The notes: generated by a model from the letters alone, not told the origin. A stretch of DNA of 64,000 nt from Isoetes taiwanensis (GCA_021234155.1 JAJEKV010000103.1:1488001-1552000); one strand, 5' to 3'; positions 1 through 12,026 are shown, numbered from the stretch's first letter. Numbers and translations: made by a program.

Positions 1-37
1 TGTGGTAAGTGGAGTCATATATGAACCCAAAACAACC

Positions 38-1211
38 AGCATGTGCTCCTCAGATAGACGAAGACCCTCCATGAAGCGACCAAAGAACACACACTAACTC
101 AAAACAAGATACCGAAGAAGGTGCCACCAAGAAGTCAAGGGAAGAACGTTTTTGTATGGGGTGGAAGTCTGGGGTCCGGTCATATCCCCGACCACGTGGA
201 ATGAATTGGAGCAGATACAGGAGCTTTTTTGGCCGGGGTGCTCGGGGTGAAGTCCACTGTTCCATATCAGATCCTCCTGCAGGAGACCAGTTTCTTAACT
301 CTTCAGTGGGCCGCACTTGACCGCCACATTATTTACTTTCAGAAGGTGGTGGGTATGGGCAATGAACGTCTCCGCAACCTGGCTTATACCGTGGCCATGG
401 ACCTGCAGCGCCTCAAGGCATGTTGGAAGGAGAGGCGAGCACAGTGGTTCTCCAGATGGGGCGTACAAGAGCATAGGCACATCCAAGTTGAAACTGAAGA
501 GGACCACCATCAACTATGGCAATACCTAGATGCTTGCTCCCTCAGCAAGCTTTGGGATACTGGTGCCCTTGGGATACTGATGCCCTTGAACATGTTAAGA
601 CATCGCATTATAAGGTCCAGATCAACCCCACGCTTGCACATGGCCCACATCGCTACCTCCCTTCACATTTGCCACTGAAAAAGCGTAGATTCATAGCTTC
701 CATTTGCACAGGTGCACATCACTTGCAAATTGAGACATGCAGATGGACCCGGGAAGCACAGGGGAGGATAGATCAGGTATGCATCTTTGCCAACATGGTG
801 CTATTGAAGATGAAAGCCACACTCTACAGCATTGTCTGGCATTCAATCACATTCACGCCAACTATGCTCAGTCGATTCTGCCTAACCAGCAGCTGCATGC
901 ACTGCAACGTCAGTGGGCTCACTAGGATCTTATCTCCGGGACATCATGGATGCCCGCACTCAGTTATGTCCTCGAACGAGGCACGGAGGCACATCATGAT
1001 GTACCATAATCATATATCATTGTACACTTTCTCAGTATACCTATTACTGCCCGAATCCCTTCTTGGAGCACAATGGTTCCATGGGTGGCTAAAGGATCAT
1101 GGCACCACCGGCCCATGTATCGAGATCGACTTACCCCCCAACATCCATAGGTCAGCTCACCGCGCCTATCGAGGTCAGGACGTCCCAACTGACGGTGCCT
1201 GCGACCCAGGG
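38..1211 (+). mobile_element. Partial copy of the 3' internal end of LTR element 1, upstream of its 5' LTR
   Basis: This stretch matches 10854-12026 almost base for base, so the sequence before both LTRs of element 1 is the same. It has a short unique lead (38-147), a LINE-derived piece (148-1051) and a pre-LTR segment (1052-1211). Bases 1-37 do not match the corresponding sequence before 10854, which puts the junction at about 38. The likely origin is a neighbouring or tandem copy of the element cut off at 38, because in a simple single insertion the 5' flank would be host DNA. Target duplication therefore cannot be tested on this side. Confidence 0.75.
148..1051 (+). pseudogene. LINE ORF2 3' fragment (RT C-terminal region and zinc-binding tail), copy 1
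   Basis: The translation shows the region that follows the palm in plant LINE reverse transcriptases (LLQETSFLTLQWAALDR, then GMGNERLRNLAY). It ends in a zf-RVT-like tail of the form C-x2-C then GAIEDESHTLQHC, best read in the second copy. Several frame changes and an inserted GGGATACTGATGCCCTT-type duplication break it here. A less rearranged relative lies at 21258-22140. The fragment no longer has catalytic residues and appears as passenger sequence next to the LTR, in two copies. Confidence 0.75.
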
Positions 1212-2786
1212 TGTGACGTTCCCCTAAAATATACGGCATACGTACGTATATTTTACGGCCACATCACCATACATTTCTACATCCCTAGACATGTATAAGA
1301 ACAATGTGGGGGTAATGACTAAGTTATCTATAACTTAGCCAACCTAAGGTAAGAAGCCATTTCCACATGGCCTCACCTTATAGGCATACCGCCACATAGA
1401 CGCACCTATAGAAGCCAAGTGGCACTCATGTAAACCCTAACATATAAAAGGCTAAACCCTAAACCCTAGCCACTTTTGGCTCCACCAACCTCAGACCCAC
1501 CAGTTCGCGATCAGAGCTCCGACTTGAAGACCGTCTTCGACAGCCTGAGTTGCAGCAGCAGAGGAGGATCATCTTCTCCAACACTTGCTGGAGATGGAGA
1601 ACCAAGGAGTAGCAATAGCGCGTCAGGGGGTAGGTATTTTGAATAGATTCCAGTATTGCAGTAGAGCCATTCTAGAACCCATTGTCTTGAACATGAACCC
1701 TAATCAATGAACCCTAACTATAAGTTAGATGTATGTGATTAGGATTAGTTGTTATTCTCTTTTATTATCAAGATTATGTTGATATGATGTTGGTTGATCT
1801 CATATTTGCACCTCTTGTGTATTGGGAAGGGGGTAGAGACCTAAGTAGATGATGCTCCTAGTTTAGACCCACTAGTTCCCATTATTATGCGGCCTGTGCA
1901 TAGAGCCCACCTGGCTACGGAGGCTATGGAGTGACTGAGCACCACACAACGGGGTAAGTGGCAAAGTGGAGGGAGGACCCTGCTGAGCGCGGCTACTGGG
2001 GTCCCATAGCGGGCTAGGCTCATAGTCGGTCGCTTCGTGTGGGCCGGGTATGGGTCCGACACTTCCTGGGTCAATGGTGTCGCCCTGACTCTCAAGAGTT
2101 GCAAGTGTCGGCTTGGCTCTTGTTTTGGGGAGTTCAGTCGGGTACGGACGTGTGTCGCCACGATCCTCTAGCCGCCCATGGAGCCACTGCACTTCGGGAG
2201 GGGGAGATGCAACCCTTCCTACCTCATCGGACCGGGGAGATGCAACCCGGAGTAGTCTCGTTGGGTGATACCATGAGATTACGTCTCCGGCAGGTTACAG
2301 TCACGACAGAGCCTGATTTAGCCTATCTGCAAAGTATGCACAGGAGGGGCGGATGGAGTGGTCAACCCTAGCCATTGTCTATTGCCAGCCCAAGTCATTG
2401 CCATAACTCGTGGCCTCTGTTCTATCCGAGGCCCCCACCGGCAATCGACTCCCCTTGAGTCTGAGCCCTGGGTAGGAGCCTCTACTTGATGTATTTGACG
2501 CATTCATTGTATTGTTGTATTTGATGACATGGTTAGATGGATTATCACTACCCTTCGAGGTAGTCTGTTGTTATTATTGCTAGTGCTTATGTTGTATATT
2601 TTGCTTCCGCTGACATAGGGAACCCATAGAGGACGGGACGAAATGACACCTCTGTGTCCTCTACTCGATCATCCGACCCCGTGACGCTGAAGTTAGACAG
2701 AGGGCCCATAATGACGGTGCCATTGGATGGGGAAGGTCCTTCGATGTATACCTGCTGTCGTCATATATAGTGCAAGGAGCGTCACA
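1212..2786 (+). repeat. 5' LTR of Ty3/gypsy element 1
   Basis: Begins TGTGACGTTCC and ends GGAGCGTCACA, which are inverted versions of each other, as expected for LTR ends (TG...CA). It is followed directly by a primer binding site and is repeated at 12027-13643. A TATAAAAG box lies at 1443-1450, next to telo-box-like AAACCCTAAACCCTA. It shares blocks with the LTR of element 2, for example the run around TTGTATTGGGAAGGGGG (1817-1833) and the GGAGGGGCGGATGGAGTGG block near 2342, so the two families are related. Length is 1575 bp. Confidence 0.92.
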
Positions 2787-2787
2787 A

Positions 2788-2822
2788 TGGTATCAGAGCA
2801 ATGATCTTGGTTGACCAAGATC
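2788..2822 (+). promoter_or_regulatory. Primer binding site for tRNA-iMet plus adjacent hairpin, element 1
   Basis: TGGTATCAGAGC at 2788-2799 is the standard plant primer site complementary to the 3' end of initiator tRNA-Met, one base after the LTR. Right behind it, GATCTTGG (2803-2810) and CCAAGATC (2815-2822) form an 8-bp stem with loop TTGA. Element 2 has a similar hairpin at the same distance (33284-33302) in which a paired position has changed on both sides, so pairing may matter. A role in dimerisation or packaging is inference. Confidence 0.9.
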
Positions 2823-5800
2823 AAGCACTGGCCATCACCTTATGATAGAAAACTAACTGGCCTAGTAAAAAGTTGGGGTGCAAATCCCAATAGTGAAGCT
2901 CGAAAAGTGGAAAAACTTTTTCCACGAGTAAAGTCGTCATTTAATAATAGAGTCCACGAATTCTAGTAAATTTGGGTGAAAAATTGTGCATGAACCCAAT
3001 ATTCTGCCAGGAATAAGTCGAAGAATCGGCCAAAATAGACTTCCTAGTGGAATATGGTGCAAATCCACAATGAATAACCCAAGAACCATTGAACATTTTA
3101 GAATTTTAATACTTTTATGGTCATTATGAATAAAGGTGGTTGTCCTAAATGACCACAAATATCACCACAAATATCCTAATTTAGCCCACAAAACGAGTCA
3201 TCGTTGCCAAAGGACATGAATTTGGCAAAAAGAATACGAAGAGAGATATTGGGAGTACTTCTAAGGAGCAAACCCCTGTTTGGTGGTATTGTTGAGGGGG
3301 CTAGGAATATTATCTTGATTCACGCCGAAAGTTAAGCCCAAAGCCCTGCTGCTAATATGTTCCTTGTCGCTAAATCATTAGCCGCTATACGAGTATGGGA
3401 TCATTAGCCGCTATATGAGTATGGGAGTCTTATATTATATGGTGGTGTGATTTGAAGTTCAATGCCATTTAGCATAAGACTAGCTTCACGATGGCTTCAC
3501 AGGGTCACTCACTGAGGTGAAGTCGTAACAGGGTAGCTGTAGGGGAATCTTTGACTGGATTGAATCTTTTTCAAGTTAAGAATGCATTGAATAATGGATG
3601 CATTGGCTTGGAGTTTATGGCATAAATTTGTATGCCATAAGTACCATCACAGTTTAGTTCACTTCTCAACAGAAGGTCCCATCTTAACAGGTTTTGCCCT
3701 CAGAAGCCATTAAGAATTATCTTGAGGAACTTTTCAGTGTAATAAGCTATTGTGGTAATGTCTTGCCGTTGGAAGCCTCGGTTTACAATCAGAGTATCGA
3801 AAATAACTTAACTATTGACAAACTTCTAGAATAATATTTTTACACTTGGGCATATTAACGTTGCTATGAGTAATAAATAAATAGAGGCAGTGCAAATTTA
3901 TGCACATTTCTTATAACATATATACTTTGATAACCTATACCAAATGCCATAATACATAGCTCATTCCCTGCACTAGCTCGACACTATCTCTTACTCACTC
4001 TGTTGCAAGGAAAGCATATGTGTTCGGGTGGCTATGTTTATATGACTTGAGTTGGAACTTTGTATTAACCAGTTATATTTATTATATTTAACCTGTGATA
4101 ATGCGTTGACAATCCATTGGATTCAATCTGTGTTGACATATTATATTCAAGCTATAATTGGCCATATTCAGTCAGCATCAATAGAATTCAACTTCCTTAC
4201 CAAAGGTAATCAGAAGCAATAGATTATCGATTATTAAATTGAATTACCGAGTAATCAGAGAAGTAGATCATAGTGTAGCAAGCCGAAAATGTCATCTACC
4301 GCAAGCCCCCAAACCGTAACAAGCCAAAACCGTCATCTTTGCAAGGCCGCCTCGGGGCTCAAGTGACGGCCCTGGCTCAACCGATATGGATCATCTCCCG
4401 TCATTAATAAATTACAGCTCATAAGCCAAGATAAGCGGTTTTTGTAACCGACTTGTTGGAATCCAACGTTACTGAATTTGAAAAAAACAGAGGGACTCTT
4501 CCTTTTTATGAACGACCATAGAAGCTGTGCTACATGCTACGAATGCTAAGTGTACCTATGTTATAGGCGCATGAATCCATGTTCAGATGGACCTAAACGC
4601 AATGGCAGGATATCCTATCATTTGAGGGCTTAGAATGAAGTATCTATATGGCAATACATGTTCTATTCGCATATGGAGGTGGAAAGTGAAGTTTAAACAG
4701 AAGCTCATGCCAACTAAAATGAGGTGCTGGCCAAATGATAGTCTACCTTACAAGGTAAATCAAGTACTCGACAATATGTCCTATGTTCTGTACCACTGCA
4801 GGTATGATATATTTTGTAGAGCTGCCTACGTTTCATTTAAAAATCTTGGAGCACCATCTCTATCCATGAAACCGCATTTCATTATAACCCCAAATCTGTA
4901 GCAAGCAAATCCGCAGCAGGCCCAAACTGTAAAAAGCTGGAAGCAACATTTAGAAAAGAAAAAGGGCACTATGGGCGACTCATGCCGGCGCCACGGCCTC
5001 AACCAAAAACCTCGCAGAGCTTCCAGCGGGGATCGATCGCTGTACATAAGAAAAATATGATTTTTTCCTGCCTTCTTCCATCAAAACTTCGATCAAACTC
5101 CTGCAAACAAGATAGCATCTATCCGGATCAGATCCGCTCAAGAATAAACTTACCCGCAGTAACTATCATCCAAAGAAAGATCATTAGCCGACCTGAGAAA
5201 AGCCCCGAGGCGACTCATGCCGCGCCCCAGGGCCATGCCAAATCCTTGCCGAACCTCCAGGCGCGGGGTCTGTCGCATTCGACCCTTCTTCCTTCTGTTT
5301 GCCCTAAGACATTTCAATTCGACCTCTTCTTTTCTAAGTTCCCTAAAACGTCCTGAGCTTTTGTTGCCCTAAAACAACCCTAAAACATTATTTTCGATCC
5401 TCCTGCTTTATAATTTTTTGTTGTCACTACATTTTGTCTATTTCGTCTGTCACATTTTATTTTATTTTTTTTCATTTTTTTTTTCCCTTGTCTCAGTGCA
5501 CCTTGTAATTTATCTTTATTTTTATTTTCTTCTTGCACCATTATTCAAACACTGTTCACTATAGAATTAATAGTTTAACGGTCACAGTCAAGAACCACCA
5601 ACTAGGCTGGAGCTCTCCACCGATTATCCCATATTCAATTCGCTATATAATTTCATCTATGTACATCGTTTCTATGTCATCAATTTCCATCATTTCTCAG
5701 TGTACTGTTCCATATTTGGAGCTGGAGGTGGTTAATTATTATTCGAACACATCTCCTCGTTCCAACCCTATACTTAACCACTGATAATTATCTACATGTA

Positions 5801-6679
5801 AAACCTTATTTATGTGGTTCCATATCTACATAGTTCATCAATCTTGAAGAAGTCTCCTAAACGATTAACCTTGAATAACTTGAGATGATCTACTATCAAA
5901 TTTTTCTCATGACACCTTATGCCAAGACACATTGTGCCTAACCCTTGCCCAACTATATGCTTAGACCTTGTGCAAGTTAGAAAGAGTGTTAGTGCCATTA
6001 ATTTTTTCTTCTAGTGCCTAGACCCACTTGCCACGTTAGTGACATTTCTAGTGCCTAGACCATCTAGCAGTATACAACTATTTGTGTATTTTTCCACTTG
6101 ATGCATTAAGTAAAGAGCATGCTAAAATATTATTTTTCTCCATAGATTATTACCCTTAAGTGGTATTCAACATTTGGCATATTATGCCCAACCAAGTTAG
6201 CTACATGCTTTTCAACTAAGTTGGGTCTGTTACATACCTTTGTTTAAGGCAGATGCATGTTTTACATTTCTCAACTCAGGTTGGGCCTACTAAATCGGCT
6301 CAAAAATCTTTCCCAATAGGTTGGGTTTGCTTCATGCAAATTATTCAAGGCACATGCCTGTTTGCCTTATGTACGCACACAAGCACAAACACAAGACACA
6401 AGTTTTTAATAAAAACTTGTTAACATATGTACATGTACATAACATAGAAAAAAAAAAGGGACATGATTGGGTTACTTGAATTCCAAGCCCCAAATACTCA
6501 TGTACTAGGACAAAACCTAAACTTTGAAAAATTAGGGTTTTGGCACGGAACCCTAAGAGCCTTTTACGGTACATCTATCGTCTTGCTTCTACTAAAAGAT
6601 ACAAGGAGCTTACTCAAGCCATTTTCCACTCCTCTTACTATTTTACATAGCCGTTTCCTGCACCTCGCCTAGTTCTATG
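2823..6679 (+). other. 5' internal region of element 1 without a recognisable gene
   Basis: No frame in this stretch gives a convincing protein. It contains a short mitochondrial rRNA-like piece (3511-3572), an imperfect duplication of a GC-rich block (about 4981-5043 and 5217-5280, sharing the CATGCCG start and CCAAA...CCTTGC core) and AT-rich filler. In element 2 the equivalent position holds the histone H3-like gene. I looked for the H3 signatures HAKRVT, LARxIxGER and the ARTKQTARK tail here and found none. Confidence 0.5.
3511..3572 (+). pseudogene. rrn18: Fragment resembling the 3' end of mitochondrial small-subunit rRNA
   Basis: GGTGAAGTCGTAACA at 3516-3530 followed by GGGTAGCTGTAGGGGAA and then GGATTGAATC matches, with a few changes, the last 50-60 bases of plant mitochondrial 18S rRNA. 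Those end in a GGTAGCCGTAGGGGAA block and GGATTGAATCC. The nuclear 18S and the chloroplast 16S ends differ after the AAGTCGTAACAAGG block, so the mitochondrial version fits best. It is too short and diverged to work as rRNA. It is most likely nuclear mitochondrial DNA that landed in the retrotransposon or was carried by it. Confidence 0.65.
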
Positions 6680-7690
6680 GTGCCTACAGAGTTTATTGAA
6701 TAGTATCGCAACTCAGAGCACATCAAAGAGGTACCAATCGACGGGGTATTTCAAGTCTTTCAGCATACCTTTTATGAAACAACATCAAGGACACCGTATT
6801 ACCAAGATATCCTTGGTCAATACAATCAACAGCTCTAAGGCCAGGATGTGAGACTCCAAGGGCAAACCGGAGCGTGGATCTTTCTCAAAGCTATCACATA
6901 ACACTGAATCAGACACCAAAGAAGACAATCTGGAAAAGGGCTAAAAGAATGCCACGATACATGACATGTATGGTCCAAAGGCACAAATATTTATCAGCAC
7001 AAGCAGCCTTTGAAACCTTCTTCCATTATCAGGCAATAAATAAGACAGGAGAACCATCAGTCCGACCTCTTGATCTAGCACCATTGAATATGAGGGCAGC
7101 TAGACCACATTTAGAGGAACTCGACACCAAGGCCAACCTTCTAGAAGGTCCATCAACCAAGTATTAGGAAGGGGAACATGACTATGAGGAGGAAGTCCAT
7201 GAATTTGAGAATGAACCCAAATTAGCCAAGAAAATAGAGAAGTACATCGAGACATAGAGGACCTCCCAAGAAAAGCAACAGCAATCCAGCTGAAATCACA
7301 TCTTTTACACCAATTATTATTGAAGGGGAAGAATACCTTTTTGCAGATGATATCTTACACCTACCATACTGCATTGATTAAGGTCTTCACATGGATGAAC
7401 TCCTACCTATGATCATTGATACTTATAATGACGACTTCATCGACTATTCAGAGCAAGAACTTCCAAGGGAAATAGCCGAAAGAGAGACATATACAACGCA
7501 TAACATCACGGACAGACAAGCATATGCTTTTATCGAGCACCAGATGCAACATCAAGATCTTCTAGATGAAGAGGAATTTCAGGCAATTCAAGCAAGATTG
7601 TATAAGAGTGGGAGCACGGCCAAACTCAAACATGCCATGTCATTAGGGGGCCAAACCCTGAGGGCCAGTCATATAGCGTCGTCTCGATGA
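6680..7690 (+). pseudogene. Decayed homologue of the unknown ORF2 protein of element 2
   Basis: Translated pieces align in order with the 35885-36930 gene. Around 6747-6830, a VFQ then TPYYQDILGQY segment parallels VFG then TPAYRQVLAEF. At 7306-7374, TPIIIEGEEYLFADDI parallels APIIIDGEEYLLLSDI, followed by MDELL and LDELL. At 7391-7690, EEFQAIQARL parallels EEFLAIRERM. Stop codons and frame changes break it (for example TAG 9 codons after the ATG at 6680), but 7391-7687 is still open for 99 codons. That this unknown protein is shared by two diverged families argues it was a working part of these elements. Function unknown. Confidence 0.65.
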
Positions 7691-8459
7691 AGAGGGATCA
7701 CAATGACCTAGTGGCGATAGAAATACAAGGTCAGGCAACCATGAGAAATGGGCCCAGATCCGCAATCGGCATGGGGATATGCTACTATCTCCCTTTGCTC
7801 ACTCAAGGTCAAATAGTAGTTATTTTTTAAAAACGATTTAACCACATGGGAGCAGGCAATTTACTTGCTATCAGCACTTCCTGGCTTCGGGAGTCATTCC
7901 AAACTTTGCGAGAACATCGACCATGTAATCCTAATTAGGAGATCTATGCCCTTTCATTACCTTCATTTAGCTCGAGGATACCTTCGAGATGCACCCTTAG
8001 CAAAGAATGGCTGCGGGATCTGATACGTGACTTGGCACGGGAAAAAAAGTAGTTCCAAAGACCGAAGGATGCTCGACATGGAACATGCTACAAAACGTCG
8101 GCCACGACTTCAAACTCAAACATTGACGTCAGCATTAGATCCGCAATGGACCTATAAAGTTTAGATACACCTTAAATTATGCCTTTGAACTAAGACTTTG
8201 AGATCAAACATGTATCATGAATATAAGTGTTTTCACTATAATTTCTTCTACGAAGTTAAGAAAAATAAAAAGCGACAAAGATTCCCAAAGAGCCACATTG
8301 TATAACAGATATTCGTGATCAAAGTTTGCAGCTAGAAACTTCACGACATCCTCGCAGAACCTAGGTAATCAAGGTAAGAAAATTGCCTCAATAATGCAGT
8401 GCATATCATAAATGCATCGTTAAGGATGGGATTGAATATATCCCTAAGCTTGAAGTCGT
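7691..8459 (+). other. Internal stretch where gag and protease would be expected; nothing recognisable
   Basis: By comparison with element 2 this interval should contain the capsid domain (LKGAARIWW-like) and the protease. I see neither on any frame. The sequence reads as short disconnected frames with many stops, so gag and protease appear to be deleted or worn away. Confidence 0.4.
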
Positions 8460-9420
8460 CGAGCCCAGATCAAAAGAATCAAGGAGGAGGATATCCATAA
8501 GTCAACTTTTAAAATGTGGTATGGGCACTATAAGTTCACAGTCATGCCCTTTGGTCTATCAAATGCCCCAGCAAGATTTATGGGCTTAATGAATGGGATG
8601 CTTAGAGACTTTTGGATGAGTTTGTCATTATATTTTTCGATGACATTCTAATCTATAGCAAGTCCATTGAAGAACATGTGGGACATCTAAGGAGAGTTTT
8701 AGAAAAGCTAAGGCATCATCGCTACCTTTCAACTCTCAAAGTGTCACTTTGCAACAAGTAGAGTGGAATACTTGGGGTATGTGTTTCACACCGAGGGAAT
8801 CTCCACCGATCCAATACAAATTGAAGCAAGAGTAGATTGGCCAAAAAAGAAGAACGTCTCCCAGATGAGAAGTTTCTTGGATTAGTAGGCTACTACCGGA
8901 AATTTGTAAAGGATTTTGCTAAGTGGGCATCCCCTTGGTCGGACCTGACTCAGAATAAGAAACTAAAGGATTTGGTAGCACATTGGCTAGAGAATGTTCA
9001 AGCCTCATTCAAAAAGCTCAAAGAAGCCTGATGACAAAGACACCAAGGCTCACCCTAACAGATCCAAACAAGGATAAGTTAATAGCAACTGATGCAAGTA
9101 AGCTAACAACAGGTGAAGTTCTCATGCAAGAACGAAGGGTGGTAGCTTATGATTCTAAGAAGATGAATGGCGTTGAACAACGTTATCCAACGCATGATCA
9201 AGAACTTCTAGCTGTCGTAAGAGCCTTTCATATTGGCGGCACTATTTTCTTGGTAGGACATTCCAGTCAGACACTGACCACCAAAGCCTCCAATACATTT
9301 TCATGCAACCACTCCGCAATTTGAGGCAAAGACGTGGGATGGAATTCCTCGAAGAATATGACTTCGAGATAGTCTATAAGTCAGATAAATTAAATGTGGT
9401 TGCTGATACAATCTCTTGAC
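8460..9420 (+). pseudogene. RT C-terminal half and RNase H of element 1 (broken)
   Basis: Starts mid reverse transcriptase with an [10 protein letters not shown]-like segment, then YGHYKFTVMPFGLSNAPARF (about 8515-8580). The catalytic DD box is FFDDILIYS near 8635-8660, reached only after a frame change. The connection region KKNVSQMRSFLGLVGYYRKFV lies at about 8849-8910. RNase H begins near 9060 with ATDASKLTTGEVLMQE and continues through YDSKKMNGVEQRYPTHDQELLAVV. The upstream fingers and palm are absent. Several frameshifts make it non-functional. Confidence 0.85.
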
Positions 9421-9539
9421 GACCATTGGAGACTCGAGTGCATTGAAATGCCATCTCCACCTTGTCTAATAAGTTCAGCAAAATGATTGAGGAAGTTTTA
9501 CCCTCAAGCAAAGAATTCAAGGAAGTATGGGCTAGTCTT

Positions 9540-10850
9540 TGGTCCTTGCAGGAAAGCAAAGATAGATAAAGAAAGAGAAGCCTATAAAAGATATAAAAAG
9601 GTAGGCAAACTCTTATATCATAAAGACAAGTTTTGCATTCCAGAGTAATCAAGAGTAATGAAATTAATTCTCCATGATACTTGATAGCCGGCTACGGGGG
9701 ATTCATGAAACTTACTTCAAGATAAGGAGTAGTTACTTTTGGCCTGGTATGCAGAAAGACACCGCCAACTGCATTCGACAATGTCAGTTATTTCAGGAAA
9801 CAAAAGCAGAGCAACTTCGAATCCTAGGAACCCTAGAACCTTTGGAGGTTCCAAATGACAAATGGGAGGTTGTAAGCATGAACTGTATAACTAGGCTCCC
9901 AAAAATAGCAAGGGGCCATGACACCTTAATGGTAGTGGTCGACAAACTATCAAAGATGGCGCACTTTTTGCCATGGCGAACCACAGATATGGCTTTAGAC
10001 ACCGCCTTGTTTTTCGTAAAGGAAATATTCAGATTGCATGGGATGGGAAGGAAAATCATTCCAATAGAGACCCCGACTTTATTTTGGAAGGACTTCTTCA
10101 ACACGATTCAAACAAAGTTATCCATGGGTACATCATATCACCCCCAAACAGATGGGCAGACTGAACGTACAAGTCGGATAACAAAAGACATATTGAGAAC
10201 TATGTGTGGAATAAGTCAAAGTGGGAAGACTCTATTTACTTGGTAGAGTTATCCATGATAAATTATGGTTATCCATGCCTAACACCAGACACTTGGCATA
10301 ATCGAGTGTCCAAGCTAGAAGATTCTCAATAAATGTTGATTGATATGCAACAATTAGTGGAAGAAGTTCAAGGTCATCTCATGGAAACAAGAAGTCGACA
10401 AAAGAGCATAGCCGATAGACACAGAACCAAAAGAGAATTCCAAGTAGGGGATAATATTTGACTCAAAATAAAAGTCAAACACGCTAAGCTCTGCATCGGC
10501 AATTTAAGAAACTTTCTTCAAGGTGGGCGGGACCATTCAAAATCATTCAAAGAATAGGTAACCAATCCTATAAGTTGGATCTCCCCGCACACTTGAAAAT
10601 TCATAAAGTCTTCCATATAAGCTTGCGGGAAAAGCATACTCCCAACCTAGAGGAGATATTGGAGACACCAACTTTGTTGGAAATAACCGAAGAACAACTT
10701 GAGATTGTTTCAAAAGCTCTTCTCAATAAAGCATATAAGAAAACAAGAAGACCTCAGTCCTCCAATATCTAGTCAAGTGGACACACTTGCAAGTGGATGA
10801 CGCGACATGGGTACTTAAATCTGATCTCGAAAAATAGTACCCACAGTTTA
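9540..10850 (+). pseudogene. Integrase and chromodomain of element 1 (broken)
   Basis: After a KLLYHKDKFCIPE segment (about 9606-9646), the HHCC zinc-binding region is partly lost, and CIRQCQLFQETKAEQLRI marks its end. The DDE core follows: MNCITRLPK (first Asp lost, Asn in its place), a missing DRDPxF block around 10060-10090, and YHPQTDGQTERTSR with the Glu. The GPY/F-like tail and chromodomain region run 10480-10850, including DLPAHLKIHKVFHISL and, in another frame, YLVKWTHLQVDDATW. Loss of catalytic Asp and several frame changes rule out activity. Confidence 0.85.
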
Positions 10851-10964
10851 TGGAGCATGTGCTCCTCAGATAGACGAAGACCCTCCATGAAGCGACCAAA
10901 GAACACACACTAACTCAAAACAAGATACCGAAGGAAGGTGCCACCAAGAAGTCAAGGGAAGAAC

Positions 10965-11862
10965 GTTTTTATATGGGGTGGAAGTCTGGGGTCCGGTCAT
11001 ATCCCCGACCACGTGGAATGAATTGGAGCAGATACAGGAGCTTTTTTGGCCGAGGTGCTCGGGGTGAAGTCCACTGTTCCATATCAGATCCTCCTGCAGG
11101 AGACCAGTTTCTTAACTCTTCAGTGGGCCGCACTTGACCGCCACATTATTTACTTTCAGAAGGTGGTGGGTATGGGCAATGAACGTCTCCGCAACCTGGC
11201 TTATACCGTGGCCATGGACCTGCAGCGCCTCAAGGCATGTTGGAAGGAGAGGCGAGCACAGTGGTTCTCCAGATGGGGCGTACAAGAGCATAGGCACATC
11301 CAAGTTGAAACTGAAGAGGACCACCATCAACTACGGCAATACCTAGATGCTTGCTTCCTCAGCAAGCTTTGGGATACTGGTGCCCTTGGGATACTGATGC
11401 CCTTGAACATGTTAAGACATCGCATTATAAGGTCCAGATCAACCCCATGCTTGCACATGGCCCACATCGCTACCTCCCTTCACATTTGCCACTGAAAAAG
11501 CGTAGATTGATAGCTTCCATTTGCACAGGTGCACATCACTTGCAAATTGAGACATGCAGATGGACCCGGGAAGCACAGGAGGATAGACTGTGTCTGTACT
11601 GCCAACATGGTGCTATTGAAGATGAAAGCCACACTCTACAGCATTGTCTGGCATTCAATCACATTCACGCCAACTATGCTCAGTCGATTCTGCCTAACCA
11701 GCAGCTGCATGCACTGCAACGTCAGTGGGCTCACTAGGATCTTATCTCCGGGACATCATGGATGCCCGCACTCAGTTATGTCCTCGAACGAGGCACGGAG
11801 GCACATCATGATGTACCATAATCATATATCATTGTACACTTTCTCAGTACACCTATTACTGC
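10965..11862 (+). pseudogene. LINE ORF2 3' fragment, copy 2, captured before the 3' LTR of element 1
   Basis: Near-identical to 148-1051. The zinc-binding tail is clear here in frame at about 11587-11680: CLYCQHGAIEDESHTLQHC fits the C-x2-C-x9-H-x4-C pattern of plant LINE zf-RVT ends. The orientation is the same as the host retrotransposon. Because the same junctions recur in both copies, the capture happened before the copies were made. No poly(A) or target duplication is visible, so a simple LINE insertion is not shown. Confidence 0.8.
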
Positions 11863-12026
11863 CCGAATCCCTTCTTGGAGCACAATGGTTCCATGGGTGG
11901 CTAAAGGATCATGGCACCACTGGCGCCCATGTATCAGTACTCGACTTACCCCCCAACATCCATAGGTCAGCTCACCGCGCCTATCGAGGTCAGGACGTCC
12001 CAACTGACGGTGCCTGCGACCCAGGG

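Noticed and set aside
38-2786. A single long LTR starting at 38 instead of 1212
   Set aside because: The inverted ends TGTGACG/CGTCACA and the relation to the element 2 LTR place the boundary at 1212. The upstream part is LINE-derived internal sequence.
3511-3572. Nuclear 18S or plastid 16S rRNA gene fragment
   Set aside because: The bases after AAGTCGTAACA (GGTAGC-GTAGGGGAA and GGATTGAATC) fit the mitochondrial form and differ from nuclear (GTTTCCGTAGGTGAACC) and plastid (GTAGCCGTACTGGAAGG) ends.
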